From contig OZ020308.1 in the NCBI GenBank assembly GCA_963971305.1, positions 21,759,838-21,823,837 of the forward strand: 64,000 bases of DNA, given 5' to 3'. The translations under genes were made by a program, and so were the position numbers. This document shows, one piece after another, positions 1 through 10,734 of this stretch. The notes below the pieces were generated by a model. It did no database searches. It worked only from the letters and a program-made list of their open reading frames with translations, and was not told where the DNA came from. How positions within the stretch are numbered: position 1 is the first letter of the stretch; each line of letters begins with the position of its first letter. Origin of the DNA: Arcuatula senhousia (taxonomy: Eukaryota; Mollusca; Bivalvia; Mytilida; Mytilidae).

Positions 1-149
1 AATTTATCAATGGTTTCAAGCTGGTTAAAATTAGCATATTGTTTTTGTATTGAGTCAATAAATGTTTTTCTTATATTATTATTAAGTTGACAATGAAAGA
101 AGAAATGAGCTTCATCATCAATTATTTTGCATGCTTAGCTTTTTCAATA

Positions 150-236
150 CTTTGGAGAGAGTGCCTCTGATGAGTCTTGAATAGACAAAACACGCGTCAG
201 GCGTAGCAAAATTTGTCTGGAACTTTGTTGTATTTT
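150..236 (+). repeat. Decayed single copy of the hammerhead-core repeat
   Basis: This is a fragment of the repeat that is tandem at 4.28-5.06 kb. It has the CTGATGA box at 167-173, the stem-II-like GTCT/AGAC pair and the GCGTAGC tail. The second catalytic box reads CAAAAC instead of CGAAAC, so no ribozyme activity is expected. The match ends near the shared stretch 'ctggaactttgttgt'. Confidence 0.75.
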
Positions 237-1339
237 ATATTTCAAGCTCGTAGAATACTAATTCGACCTAATATCTAACACTAATTTAATAGTTAAAATT
301 CCTCCGTATAAAATTAATGAAAAAAAAACCACCAATAAGTGTTCGCATCGCAACACTTTTAAAAAGATAACTATCATATGATTATGCTTTGTCACATGTC
401 CGAAGCTGATCAAATTTTCTATCATATGCAAAAAACCGTAGACAAAAAATGTCTAACATCGCGAAAATGCACAAATTTTGTTCTACATCACGCGATATAC
501 GTAATGTCATGTCATGTGACCGATAACGGGAAGTTTAAACTTCAAGCCTAAAAGTTTTGAAAAAAGCGTATTTAAAATAACTTAGAATCTCTATAGTATA
601 ATTGTAATTTTCATATGATATAGACATATGATCTAATTATTGTTCTGTTTTTGTTTATCAAAATTTGCATCAAAAGCTAAATTTATACAGGAAAATTTCA
701 AATTTCATAACAAATTTCATGTTTTTTTTTTCAAAGCGGTATATAAACAAATTGATATTTTCATCCAGCATTAATATTAGTATATAGTAATAATATCATG
801 GTAATGGTGAATACTATGATCGTTATTCGGCCAACATATGCAATTATTTAACAATCGGGGAAAATGACGTAAAACAATACTTTTTGCTATGCATTTCTCA
901 TCTTGTAAACGTTTAAAGTTTTCCCTTGTATTTCCTCAAATATTTTCTTTGAAGGACTGAAAATTTTCAATCAATTAAATCGGTATCGTGTATAATGTAA
1001 TCATAAAAGTGTGTAATCCTTGGAGAACATTTTATTTTTCTTAAATTTTCTTAAATGTTTCTTAAAACTATATCTTTTAATTTTTATTAATTATAAATGA
1101 ATACTTTCAATAGTTTCCACTAAACATAAGTCAATTCTGTAAATGTTTGATATTATCGTGGATATAGATTATAGTTTTATATCCTAGTAAGACTAAAAAC
1201 AAAGAAGTACATTACAGATTGTCGAATGCAGCGCTGCATTATTTGTATTGTACGTGATAAATACAACGTTCTTCGCTTGATAATATGCGAAGTATAAATT
1301 TTAAATAAATTGTGGTTATTGTAATGCACATGGAATCCT
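237..1339. other. AT-rich intergenic DNA
   Basis: I see no coding region, RNA gene or clear repeat. Short ORFs here have no recognisable domain and low-complexity AT composition. Confidence 0.6.
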
Positions 1340-1540
1340 TCAAAAATGAGTTGGTAGCAAAGCATTTTACCTAAAAACAAATATGTGGGTATCAAAGTGT
1401 TTTACCTAAACTAATGTGTGGGTATCAAAGTATTTACCAAAATAGTGTTTTACCTTAAACAAATATGTGGGTATCAAAGTATTTACCAAAATAGTGTTTT
1501 ACCTAAAACAAATGTGTGGGTATCAAAGTATTTACATTTT
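1340..1540 (+). repeat. 49-bp minisatellite, about 3.5 units
   Basis: The string 'gtgggtatcaaag' starts at 1385, 1418, 1467 and 1516. The last two intervals are 49 bp. The first is 33 bp, a unit with a 16-bp deletion. Each unit also carries a 'tgttttaccta' segment. The array is noncoding; a 72-residue minus-strand ORF overlapping its left edge has no family features. Confidence 0.8.
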
Positions 1541-2684
1541 TTACATTTCATTAACTACTAATTTTGTAAAAACAGTATTGAAGTCTCATTGATAATGTAA
1601 AAAATATAGTTAAGGAATTTGAACTTGGCAAAATAGCAATTTTTTTGTTTCAGCTCCATTATTTGTAAGGAGTTGTGAGATTAAGTTATGTAAGAGGCGA
1701 CGGAAAGGCTTACATTTAGATGTTAGTTGATAAAAGAAGAGATTTGCATGTAGTTTTGTTGTAAATAAAAGGAAATGCTTACATGTGGATCTTTAAAGAA
1801 AATAAAAGGAAAGGCTTACATTTCATGCATGTGAAAGGAAAAGCTTACATGTAGATGCTACTAGCTATAGATAGAACGAATGACCGACAGAAGTAAAAAG
1901 AGGATTGCACACTTTTTTGTCTAATTAAATGCGCATTAACTGATTAAATAGTATAAAAGAGTGTGGCTATATTAAAATCATAACGGGTTTAACCAGTGCT
2001 TTTTCCCCTTTCCACCCGAAAAATATATCAGTAATATTTAAAGTTTTATTAAAACTGAACTGGCCGCTTCAAATGATACTTCGGGGGAATTATATTCCTA
2101 ATGGAATGAAATATTTTTCAAGTACATGCAGTCTGATTGTATAATTTAGGGCGTGTTTCAGCATGATTAAGTCAATTATGTTATCCTTAGTTCGTTTTTC
2201 ACAATTATTATAAAAATAAAATTACAAACACATAGTTTGTGTGTTCCTTTAAGAAGCTTGTTCACACACAAGCTGAAAATAACACAACACTGTATTTGCT
2301 GTCCAAGAGAGGACAATATATGGAAAACATGCTGGAAAAATTAAAGATCACAATGGTCCTGACTTGGAATTTAGAATTATTTCTATATTTAATACTTAGT
2401 CTAATGCAGATATAGAGCCTAAACAGTTATTTTCTAAGAACACAGAACAATTTTTATTTAATATTATATCAACGCATATTTAACAGTTATTTTATTGTAA
2501 TTCTTAACGGTTTCTTAGAGAGCTCCCGCAGCAAATACCTAAGTCTAACAACAATTAAACGATTACGAAATAGTAAAAAGGCTACTTTTAATACGAACGA
2601 CTTGTACAAAGACTGTATAAGAGTTGCAATTTACTTCTTTACATGTAAAACACAATTTTAAAGTTTTAATAAATTAGTAATATA
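1541..2684. other. Intergenic DNA with weak short repeats
   Basis: At 1690-1860 the phrase 'ggaaaggcttacat' recurs imperfectly about four times. A short stretch at 2345-2366 resembles the 3' module found next to the Penelope-like elements at 31.6 and 38.5 kb. No gene is visible. Confidence 0.5.
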
Positions 2685-4260
2685 AACCTTCCTACTTCAT
2701 ATAAAGGAAGTAATTAAAGCTGTGATATCCATACTTCACGCTATCATCTTAAGATTATATTAAAGTAGTTTTATCAAGTACGATATCATTGTTTAAACAT
2801 AATCAATCCACACTGTACGATTTTGTGGAGTAGGGTATACAATGAGGGAGGGAATTAGAGATAAAGACATGGTTGGTGATACGATTATATTGTATAAGAA
2901 CCAACTAGAGGGGAAAAGAGAAATTCTGTTCGAATCAGGACGTATAAATTTCTTATTAATACAAAATATAAGAGGCGGTATAAATACTATTATGTTGGTT
3001 ATGCTGTATATGCACATTTCAATGTGAAACCTCTCATCAGCTGCATTTGAATCAAACAATGGAATGTCTAAAACCAAAAGTTTTGAAGGAAAAGTAATAA
3101 AACCAAAACGTTCGAACAGGGAAGCCAAATATATTTTCCCCCACATTGATAAAATATAAGAAGATTTAAAAAGTTTTAAAATTAAATTTTTTCGCACACT
3201 AGAGCGCCCAGAAAAAATTCCAGATTTGTTTTTTTTCAACAATGAAAAGACAGAACCAAGAAAATAGCCATTGCCCCATAAATATGATATACGTCAAATG
3301 GTTGCTCCCTAAATGTGTTTCTTGCGAAATCAAAAACACAATAAAGTTCCAGACGACGAATGTTGCTACCTATGGATTAAAGGCTTATCAAAGGCGCTCT
3401 ACCAAAAGTATTGAAAATATTGAAATTAGTTTTTTATTCAAAAATATATTTTTGTCATTTATCCGGCATTTAAAACGCCTGTCATTGTGTGTAAAGGTTA
3501 AGACTGATTTTGTTTTAGGATATGATTCCACTTACGTTTAAAGATTAAAACCCTATCAGGGGATGCAGGATACATTTAAATGAAATATACATAAATCAAA
3601 TGTTCACACGCATGACATGTCCCGCATACAGAAAAAAAGATCTTTAAGAAAAATAAAATTTTCTAGAAAGGATTGACCAGTCTTATCAAAAGGTTCCAAT
3701 CGACATCGATTGATAATGACCAAAATTTCTAGTTTAGAAAACTCCTTGAATGAAATTCTTGAGGAAATAAACTTAATATCTGTAAATCCTCATTACACAA
3801 GAAATCCACAGGTTAAAAAAAATTCTTAATAAAAAATCAGTTACATGTACTGAAACCAATTTTTAAGTTGGTATTATAATAAAAAAAAAAACATGATTTA
3901 AATGGCTGAATTGATTTTTATATTTCTCATTACGATTGAGCTTTTTATGGTTTTAAAATATTTTTAGGTAACGATAAATGGCCTAACTGGTACCATTGTG
4001 ACTTGTCTTCTTACTATTACGATTAATAAAAATAAAACACAATTTATATTGTTTAATTGGCTTAAAGATTGTACAATATACTCCCGAAGCATTTTCATCC
4101 AATACGATAACAGGGTATAAATATTCCTTTTATATCTTCACGTGTTAAAGGCGACAGGCTTAATACGCTTCATCGTCCATGATAAGAATTCCTTCCTGGT
4201 TTAAAGTTTGAAGTACAATGAATTAATGCCCTTATCTCCAATATCTTATTAGAATGTATG
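2685..4260 (+). repeat. Diverged noncoding segmental duplication, copy 1
   Basis: Several blocks are colinear with 7820-9535 at an offset of 5.13-5.28 kb. Examples are 'accttcctact' followed by a conserved run to 'gatatcatt' (about 2685-2790), a block around 3740-3815, and the segment around 4100-4230 with 'ccaatacgataa' and 'gataag..tccttcct'. Spacer sequences between the blocks differ. The two longest ORFs in this copy (149 and 99 residues) have no recognisable domain and are not conserved in the other copy, so I treat them as chance. Confidence 0.65.
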
Positions 4261-4292
4261 ACCATTATCTATTTTAACTTGGTAGAGCGCCT

Positions 4293-4333
4293 CTGATGAG
4301 TCTTAAATAGACGAAACGCGCATTAGGCGTAGC
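4293..4333 (+). ncRNA. Hammerhead-like self-cleaving core, copy 2
   Basis: The order is CTGATGA, then stem II (GTCT/AGAC with loop TAAAT), then CGAAAC, then short stem III (ACGC/GCGT), then A at the cleavage position and GC. All catalytic-core bases are present. The stem III loop differs from the best copy (cattag in place of cgtcag). Stem I next to the core pairs poorly, so activity is uncertain. Confidence 0.5.
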
Positions 4334-4648
4334 ACAATTTATTGTCTGGAACTTTGTTGTTATTTCTATCTCGAACACCCGTGTAGGTTAGCACTGCTGG
4401 TGGAGTTTTAATTCCCCGAGGCTAGCCCGCTCCGGCACCAACACTTTTGTGTTGGACAACACATCAAAGCTTTAAATTATCTGTTTAAATTTCAAAATTG
4501 TCTAAACCCTAAGGTTTTTCTTACCCCAGACATAGGTTGATCATATTCGTTATAATTTGGTTCTCCAGTTTGGTATTTTTGGTTTTATTGTTCTGTGCTC
4601 TTCATAATCATATAATGTTTGGCAGTTTCAATAATTGGTAGAGCGCCT

Positions 4649-4689
4649 CTGATGACTCTTAAATAGACGAAACGCACGTCAGGCGTAGC
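4649..4689 (+). ncRNA. Hammerhead-like core, copy 3 (stem II base-pair broken)
   Basis: CTGATGA and CGAAAC are intact, but the base after CTGATGA is C instead of G. This breaks the conserved first base-pair of stem II (10.1-11.1). The copy is probably inactive or weak. Confidence 0.45.
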
Positions 4690-4991
4690 AAATTTTATTG
4701 TCTGGAACTTTGTTGTACTTTTAATTACTAACACCCGTGAAGGTAAGCACTGCTGGTGGAGTTTTAATTCCCCGAGGCTAGCCCGCTCCGGCACCAACAT
4801 TTTTGTGTTGGAGTACACATCAATGCTTAAAATTATCCGTTTAAATTTCAAAATTGTCTTAACCTTAAGGTTCTTCCTACCCAAGACATAGGTTGATCAG
4901 TTTAGTAATAATTTGGTTCTCCAGTTTGGTATTTTTGGTTTTATTATTCTCATATAGTGTTTGACATTTTCAATAATTTGGTAGAGCGCCT

Positions 4992-5032
4992 CTGATGAGT
5001 CTTAAATAGACGAAACGCGCGTCAGGCGTAGC
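4992..5032 (+). ncRNA. Hammerhead-like core, copy 4 (best preserved)
   Basis: This copy has CTGATGA, stem II GTCT-taaat-AGAC, CGAAAC, stem III ACGC/GCGT with loop gcgtcag, then A|GC. A distal stem I is possible between 'caataattt' about 25 nt upstream (4970-4978) and 'aaatttattg' downstream (5034-5043), leaving an unpaired 'ggtagagcgcct' on the 5' side. This is the copy most likely to cleave, with predicted cleavage after the A at 5030. Confidence 0.55.
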
Positions 5033-5060
5033 AAAATTTATTGTCTGGAATTTTGTTGTC

Positions 5061-6389
5061 ATTTTTATTTGGAGGAGTGAGATTTTATAATCTATATCAG
5101 AAATTCAATATCAAGGACTTTGATGCCATGTTGACACCACATATTTATTTTCAAAGATATTTTGTATGAAAATGTTTAAATTTCAAAATTTAAATTTAAA
5201 TTGTACCCGTATTGTTTTTCAAAAATATCGATATATATATTTGTTTCAATAGAATGCATAGTTGGTACTTACCAATTTATTTAAACAATGATAAGGATGA
5301 CCTGACCCAACATATGAAATAATGGTTATAACAAAATGGGATGGGATAATCAATCTTAATGTATTTGAAGAAAAGAAAAAACAAGACAAAGACAGACAGT
5401 TGAATAGTATAATGATTGTCCTAAATTACTGATGACACAAGCTTTTCAAACGACATGGTTGGTGTGTTTCTTTTATCTCTTACCCTGGAAAATAAGTTGA
5501 ATTATTCTGCCAAACGAAAAGTTGTTGACAGAGACAAAACCACCTTGTTTCTTTCCTTAGTAAACGTATCAATGCATTTATCAACAATTACTAAGGGGCG
5601 ATTTCTTCATTTTCTTCCAATTTGTGCCTGCAAAACAAAATTTACAACTACAGTACTTAGTGATTAAATGCATAATCCTGCTACAACGAATAGATATTTT
5701 TTGAAATAGATTCACAGATCTGTTCTTGATATAAAATTCGTAACTGAAAAAAGCTGTATCACAACGTACATAAATATTAAGGTTGTATTTTCCAACATAT
5801 AACATGTATACAGTAAATATTCCTCGAATTATTTTTTATTTAAATAAAAGTATTTAGCAATGATCATAACTTGCGAAAAATAAATTTTTAAATCAAAATT
5901 AAAATTGCAAAATTGATCCTCCACATCAAATTAATATCATGCTATCTCTGTGAGCATTGACTATTGGCATAAGTATATTTAATTATAAAGTCAATAATAC
6001 ATTTATTATGAAGATGCCATAAAAAAGAAGAGAAGCAATCCTTAGTAAATTGATACGGAGCTGCTGAAATTTTAATGCTCCATATGTCATGTATGTCTTT
6101 GGTGAAAATTTATCCATTAGAAGTCTAGAATATAAATCTGTGTGATTGCTTCTTTCAGAAGGATCATAATCTTTTGTATGGAGTCCAAGTGATGGAATAA
6201 ACGTCCTTAAGCATAGGTTTAACAGAAAAATTGAAAATGTTTATACTTATAAGATAGAAACTGTTATACACCCGTGGTCCTTCGTACTACGAATCGACTT
6301 TTCGTTGCAAATTGATGTTCGATCATTTTTTGTGTATCTGTGTTTTGTGTTGTTTATGTTTGCATTGGCGGATTCGTTCTTGTCATTTT
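5061..6389. other. AT-rich intergenic DNA
   Basis: No gene is recognised. The ORFs at about 5.46-5.80 kb on both strands overlap each other in opposite directions, have no domain features and look like chance. Confidence 0.5.
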
Positions 6390-6560
6390 GGAAAAAGCAA
6401 AGAGGCACCATTTAGGCAATTGAGTGTCAAAAGTCTGAAAGTGTAATCTCAAAACCAGTAACAACGAACAAGAAAAGCACAAAGAAACAAAAAAAAACAA
6501 ACAAAAACAAAACCAAACACAAATAATCAACCGACATAGTGCAGTGCTCCAACTGAACAT
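6390..6560 (+). repeat. Dispersed repeat family B, degenerate copy
   Basis: It contains 'gcaaagaggcacca', 'gtgtcaaaagtc' and 'aaaaccagtaac' in the order of the fuller copies at 41.3, 41.9 and 49.2 kb, but with A-rich expansions. It explains a minus-strand ORF of 93 residues, which is not a gene. Confidence 0.65.
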
Positions 6561-6728
6561 GTATCGCATTGCATATATCATTAGTGGATACTGATGCTGT
6601 TGTATGTGTAACAGACCTAAGGTATGCTTCTGCATCAGGTAATAGGTAATAAAGATCAGATTAACCCCCAGGATTAACCCTTTAGGTTTTTTTCACATTG
6701 TAAGCTGACTTCAATATATGTAATCTTT

Positions 6729-6795
6729 AATATTAAAAACGAAAGAATATGGAATATATGCCAGAAAGACACGATCCACATATTGAAATGACTGT
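6729..6795 (+). repeat. 67-bp exact direct repeat, left copy
   Basis: This 67-bp stretch, beginning aatattaaaaacgaaag, recurs without change at 7128-7194. Confidence 0.9.
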
Positions 6796-7127
6796 GATAA
6801 ATATACAAAAGACAAATTTCACTGCGTGTGAAGCGCTTTTCTGGATTGACCTTCATCAGACACGCTAGGAGTAGAAAACTTGGAAAACCGGTAGCATATA
6901 AGATTTGATTAAACAAAAACGGAAGCCAAAAAGTATTACAACAATGACCAAACAGATAAATTTATCAATTTTTAAAGAAATATCCAAACGTTGTCAAATT
7001 TTGGAAATATGTAAATTGTGTCTTTCAAACACACATTCCAGTACTCGAAAATATATAAGAGCATACAACTGAAGCACGGGGAAGCTTTCTACGACCTCCA
7101 CACGGCACTAAAGCCAAACTCTGAAAT

Positions 7128-7194
7128 AATATTAAAAACGAAAGAATATGGAATATATGCCAGAAAGACACGATCCACATATTGAAATGACTGT
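7128..7194 (+). repeat. 67-bp exact direct repeat, right copy
   Basis: Identical to 6729-6795. The two copies bracket 332 bp, which includes a 'tctggattgaccttcatcagacacg' type stretch common in invertebrate repeats. Flanking bases differ on both sides, so the match is not part of a longer duplication. Confidence 0.9.
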
Positions 7195-7204
7195 ATTTAA
7201 GTAT

Positions 7205-7290
7205 TTTTTGGGACGTAGACCCTTTAAATTTAATGTGACGTGGTACTTAGTGATTTTTCACAGGACAAGATTTAAAATAACCGATTGATA
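7205..7290 (+). repeat. Diverged duplicate of the IL-17-1 upstream block
   Basis: The order 'gacgtagac', 'tgtgacgt', 'accgattgatatc' is shared with 12165-12250, about 4.96 kb to the right and 230 bp upstream of the first IL-17-like gene. It may be a remnant of an older tandem duplication. Confidence 0.5.
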
Positions 7291-7819
7291 TCTGTTCTGT
7301 GTTTGATTTAAATTATAAATTGCAACCAAAGCTAATTCTATAAATGGGGTCTTTATAAACTCGATCATTTTATCAAACATATTTTTTAAATGATAAAGTT
7401 TAAATGGAAATAAAACTCAAGAAAAAAATCACACTCTATAACTGGAATGAAATCAATGGCCCAGTTTTATCCATCTGTGAAATTATGATATCATGTTTCA
7501 GTTATACCTACACGACAATTAGATAACTATCAGAAAAGGACAAAAACGACCCATTTGACTATTTATTTCGTGTCAATTAAGAATTTAAAGTTTTCATTTA
7601 TTTCCTCAACTTTTCAGTGATGTAAATCAATGCTATGAAGAGTTCGTAAAAAGTGTATGCAATCCTTGCACAAAGTTTTATGCTTTTTTCAAACATTTTT
7701 ATTGTTATTTTATTTCTGTACATACATGTATAATTACAAATTAAATATGCAAACAATTATCTATTTCTTGTAATTTGTGTGTATATTTTTTAAAAGAAGT
7801 AATTTGATCATCCCGATGT

Positions 7820-9535
7820 AACCTTCCTACTACGATAAGGAAGTAAACCCAATGGTGATAGCCACAATTTAAGCCTAACGTCTTAAAATTATTAAAGTGG
7901 TTTTATCAATGTGATATCATTGCAGTAGGACTGTCATTTGTTTTAAGGATTTGATAAAAAAAATGTTTACGATTTTAAAATGTAGATTTAGAAAAAAAAG
8001 TATAAGTGTATAAGTGGAACGGTTATTATATTAGAACAAACCCACAGAACTTTTTAAAATATAATTATAAGTGTAAGATGTAAAATTCTAAACTAGCATG
8101 CTTAAAAATAAACATTAAATTGTTTCCGTTCGTTGCATGTATCTCGAAAAAAACCAAAACATTTGATTGACGTATAGTTACTTAAGTTCTCCTCAAGTAG
8201 CTTTTCCCCCTTTTCAACATACGAGCTTGGGCAAGAATAAAAAATTACGGGGAAGAGATAAATCCACGATTTATTCTTGAAGAGAAAATGTATCTCCCAT
8301 GAAATTTTAGAGATACCTAACGTCTAAATGTGAAATTGTGGCAAGTTAAACTATCGCCGAGTAAGACAGTGTGAACATGCAATTTTAACCACTTGAATCC
8401 TGATGTATGAATTGGAGAAAGTGTGATCAAAACTGTGGTTTTTGAGTAAAAATGCAACAAAAAAGCACATTAGTTCAAAATAATATGTAGGCCTCTGAAT
8501 TTTCGTGTTGAAATTCACCTGTTGTAACAATATATCAATAAAACGTTTTAAATGGCATGCTCAATTACTGCTCCATCGTAGTTTTGTACTTAGCTGCATT
8601 TACTTGGATTTAGTTTTGTTTAATATATTTTGAACATCTTTTTAAATAGTGGATTTCCTATGTTTGAGTTCTAGTGCTGCTGATGAGGAATAAATGTCCA
8701 TAAAGCTCGACATAAAAAAAAATAAGTGCAGTTAGAGTTTATGAATATTGTATGGTCTCATGTCCATTTACTCCATATACTTTCTTAAAATATTTATAAA
8801 GTTTTAATATGTGACTAACGTTTGATAATTAAATTCGACAAATATGTTACAATTTGTCTTTATATGTAAAGTAAGGTTATTCTACTTCGAAGAGCTGTAT
8901 GTGACATATGCTAGGTACAGCTTCTCGGAGCCTCAGTATAAAATAACAGCAAAAATATCACCAGTGAAAATTTTCACGTTTTGAGTATTTAATACTATTT
9001 TATGCAGGCCATTTTTAAGATATATTTTTATTTTTCATCAATTCATAAAAAAACAAGAAATTTCTTGAGGGATTGTGCACGATTTTATTAAAATTTATAT
9101 TATAATACATATCGATTAACATCACAGAAAAGTTTTAGTTCCTTGAAAATATATGAGGAAATTAACTTGATATCTTTAAATTACATAAGAAATCCACACG
9201 ACAAAATATTGTTATCCTGTCATTAGTTCAGTAAGGATGAACGTTTAATTCACACGGAATACAATTAAATAGGAAAAAATGGGTCAAAATATCAGACTAA
9301 ATGGACCATTGAGTGTAATATTGAAGCCTTAAATTTTTTATCTTTTATATAATGTTTGATTGGTCCATTAATAATACTAAGAACATCTTACCCAATACGA
9401 TAAGAGGGTAAATACAAATAATACCTTTTAAAGGCGTTAGGCTATATAGGTTAATCGTCCGTGATAAGATATCCTTCCTTGTACATAGTTTGAACTACAT
9501 TTGATTCGTGACCTGATCCTAAGTTAATGTATTAC
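7820..9535 (+). repeat. Diverged noncoding segmental duplication, copy 2
   Basis: Colinear with 2685-4260; see that entry. The best blocks are 7820-7925, 9125-9205 and 9385-9500. No coding region is evident in either copy. Confidence 0.65.
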
Positions 9536-9879
9536 AAGTAATTCTCCAATAGTGATGTAGCATTACTTTATCTTTTTCTTTGATGATGAAAACCAATGGC
9601 ACAAAAAACGGGGCTTCCCTATCAGTGTTTAACTACATGTAGGTTTGTGAAGTACCTGCCCAAGGTTGGCAGTTTTGTCCAACCTACCGCGGTTTCCTCT
9701 TTCATTAAAATGACCATTCTGGATGACCAAGGTATGTAAACAGGGCGTTATCCCCCTCCTCCATACACACATATTCTTATTTGAATACTGTTAAAACTGA
9801 CATATTCATTTAATAATTTGAGATATTTTGCGTTATTTCAATGCTTGCTTGTCAAAAATGAACAAGGGGCTCCTGAATC

Positions 9880-10734
9880 GCTCACCTGATATCAATGACT
9901 GATGGAATGAAAATGTTTAGAGGCAGGCATCAGAAGCAAAAAAAACTTAACTAAGTATCATCATACAACTTCCACTTATGAAGGCTGTTGTAGAGCACAT
10001 ATAGCCAAACATTTGCGCAAACAAAATCTTTTCTGAATATTTTATAGGTTTCATCTGCGAGGCAAAAGCAACAACTTTTTCTGTAACAATTTTCATTCTA
10101 TAGGCCATAAACATGAAAAATGAAATGTTTCACATTTAAAGGGCTATAACCCATAAAAGGTTTCATCTGACATTTCAATCCTAACTTTTCATTCCAATGG
10201 CCAAAAACACGAAAAATGCTATTTTCACCTTTAAACTAAGTATATAGTAAGTAACCCCTACTTTCATGTGAAAGCTTCATCCCAATGGAGACTTTTGTAG
10301 AGCTGAATGAACTGAAGGTTTAACCAAGCACCAGATTTTTTTCTCTATCTGTTATAGTTTACAATCTATAGACCAAAAACACGAAAACATGTTATTTTTC
10401 ATTTTAAAAGTGTCATACATTGTAACCCCTATAAAGGGTCTTTTAACAACTTTGACACTATTGCGCCTTTTGTTGATTTCAATGTCCTCAATGTTTGAGC
10501 AAGTAAAATCATTTCTCTATCTGCAATGGTTTTCATTCGATAGGCACCATGCATGCTGCTCGGTCTGCAGTCACAATTTCTGCATTCTTGGCAGAGGACA
10601 TCCCAATGATGACTTGTGTATAGTTTCAAAGCAATAGCCTCGGTAGTTTCAGAGAAGATATTTGAAGAAAAGTTAACGACGTTAGACGACGACGACGACG
10701 ACGTAGGCCAAGTAGGCAAAAGGATCAGGTGAGC
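9880..10734. mobile_element. Nonautonomous element with GCTCACCTGAT inverted ends
   Basis: The termini are GCTCACCTGAT (9880-9890) and its exact reverse complement (10724-10734). The interior has three or four imperfect tandem segments built round 'ataggccaaaaacacgaaaa' plus a following 'ttaaa..tgtaacccct', and a short (GAC)n run at 10686-10703. ORFs of about 80-96 residues on both strands lie inside it and show no transposase features. Related sequence occurs at 47.5-48.5 kb and 49.9-50.5 kb. I could not fix a target-site duplication. Confidence 0.6.

Larger units (their letters stand above)
4275..5060 (+). repeat. Tandem ~350-bp repeat carrying hammerhead-ribozyme-like cores
   Basis: Three cores start at 4293, 4649 and 4992, giving periods of 356 and 343 bp. 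Each unit has the core, then 'ttattgtctggaactttg', then a GC-richer block with 'ttccccgaggctagcccg', then a perfect hairpin with arms CCAACAC/GTGTTGG (4438-4455 in the first unit). An AT-rich run with 'gacataggttgatca' closes the unit. The same unit recurs at 40.1-40.5 kb. The architecture resembles animal retrozymes and the repeats of Penelope-like elements, in which hammerhead motifs are known. No protein is encoded. Confidence 0.8.

Noticed and set aside
2793..3242. 149-residue minus-strand ORF
   Set aside because: No domain, low-complexity hydrophobic stretches, not preserved in the duplicate at 7.8-9.5 kb, and overlapped by an ORF on the other strand.
6840..6880. Minus-strand CTGATGAAGG...CCAGAAAAGCG as another hammerhead
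   Set aside because: The first stem II pair would be A-A and no short stem III with a cleavable U-H follows; it is a repeat that shares only the CTGATGA string.
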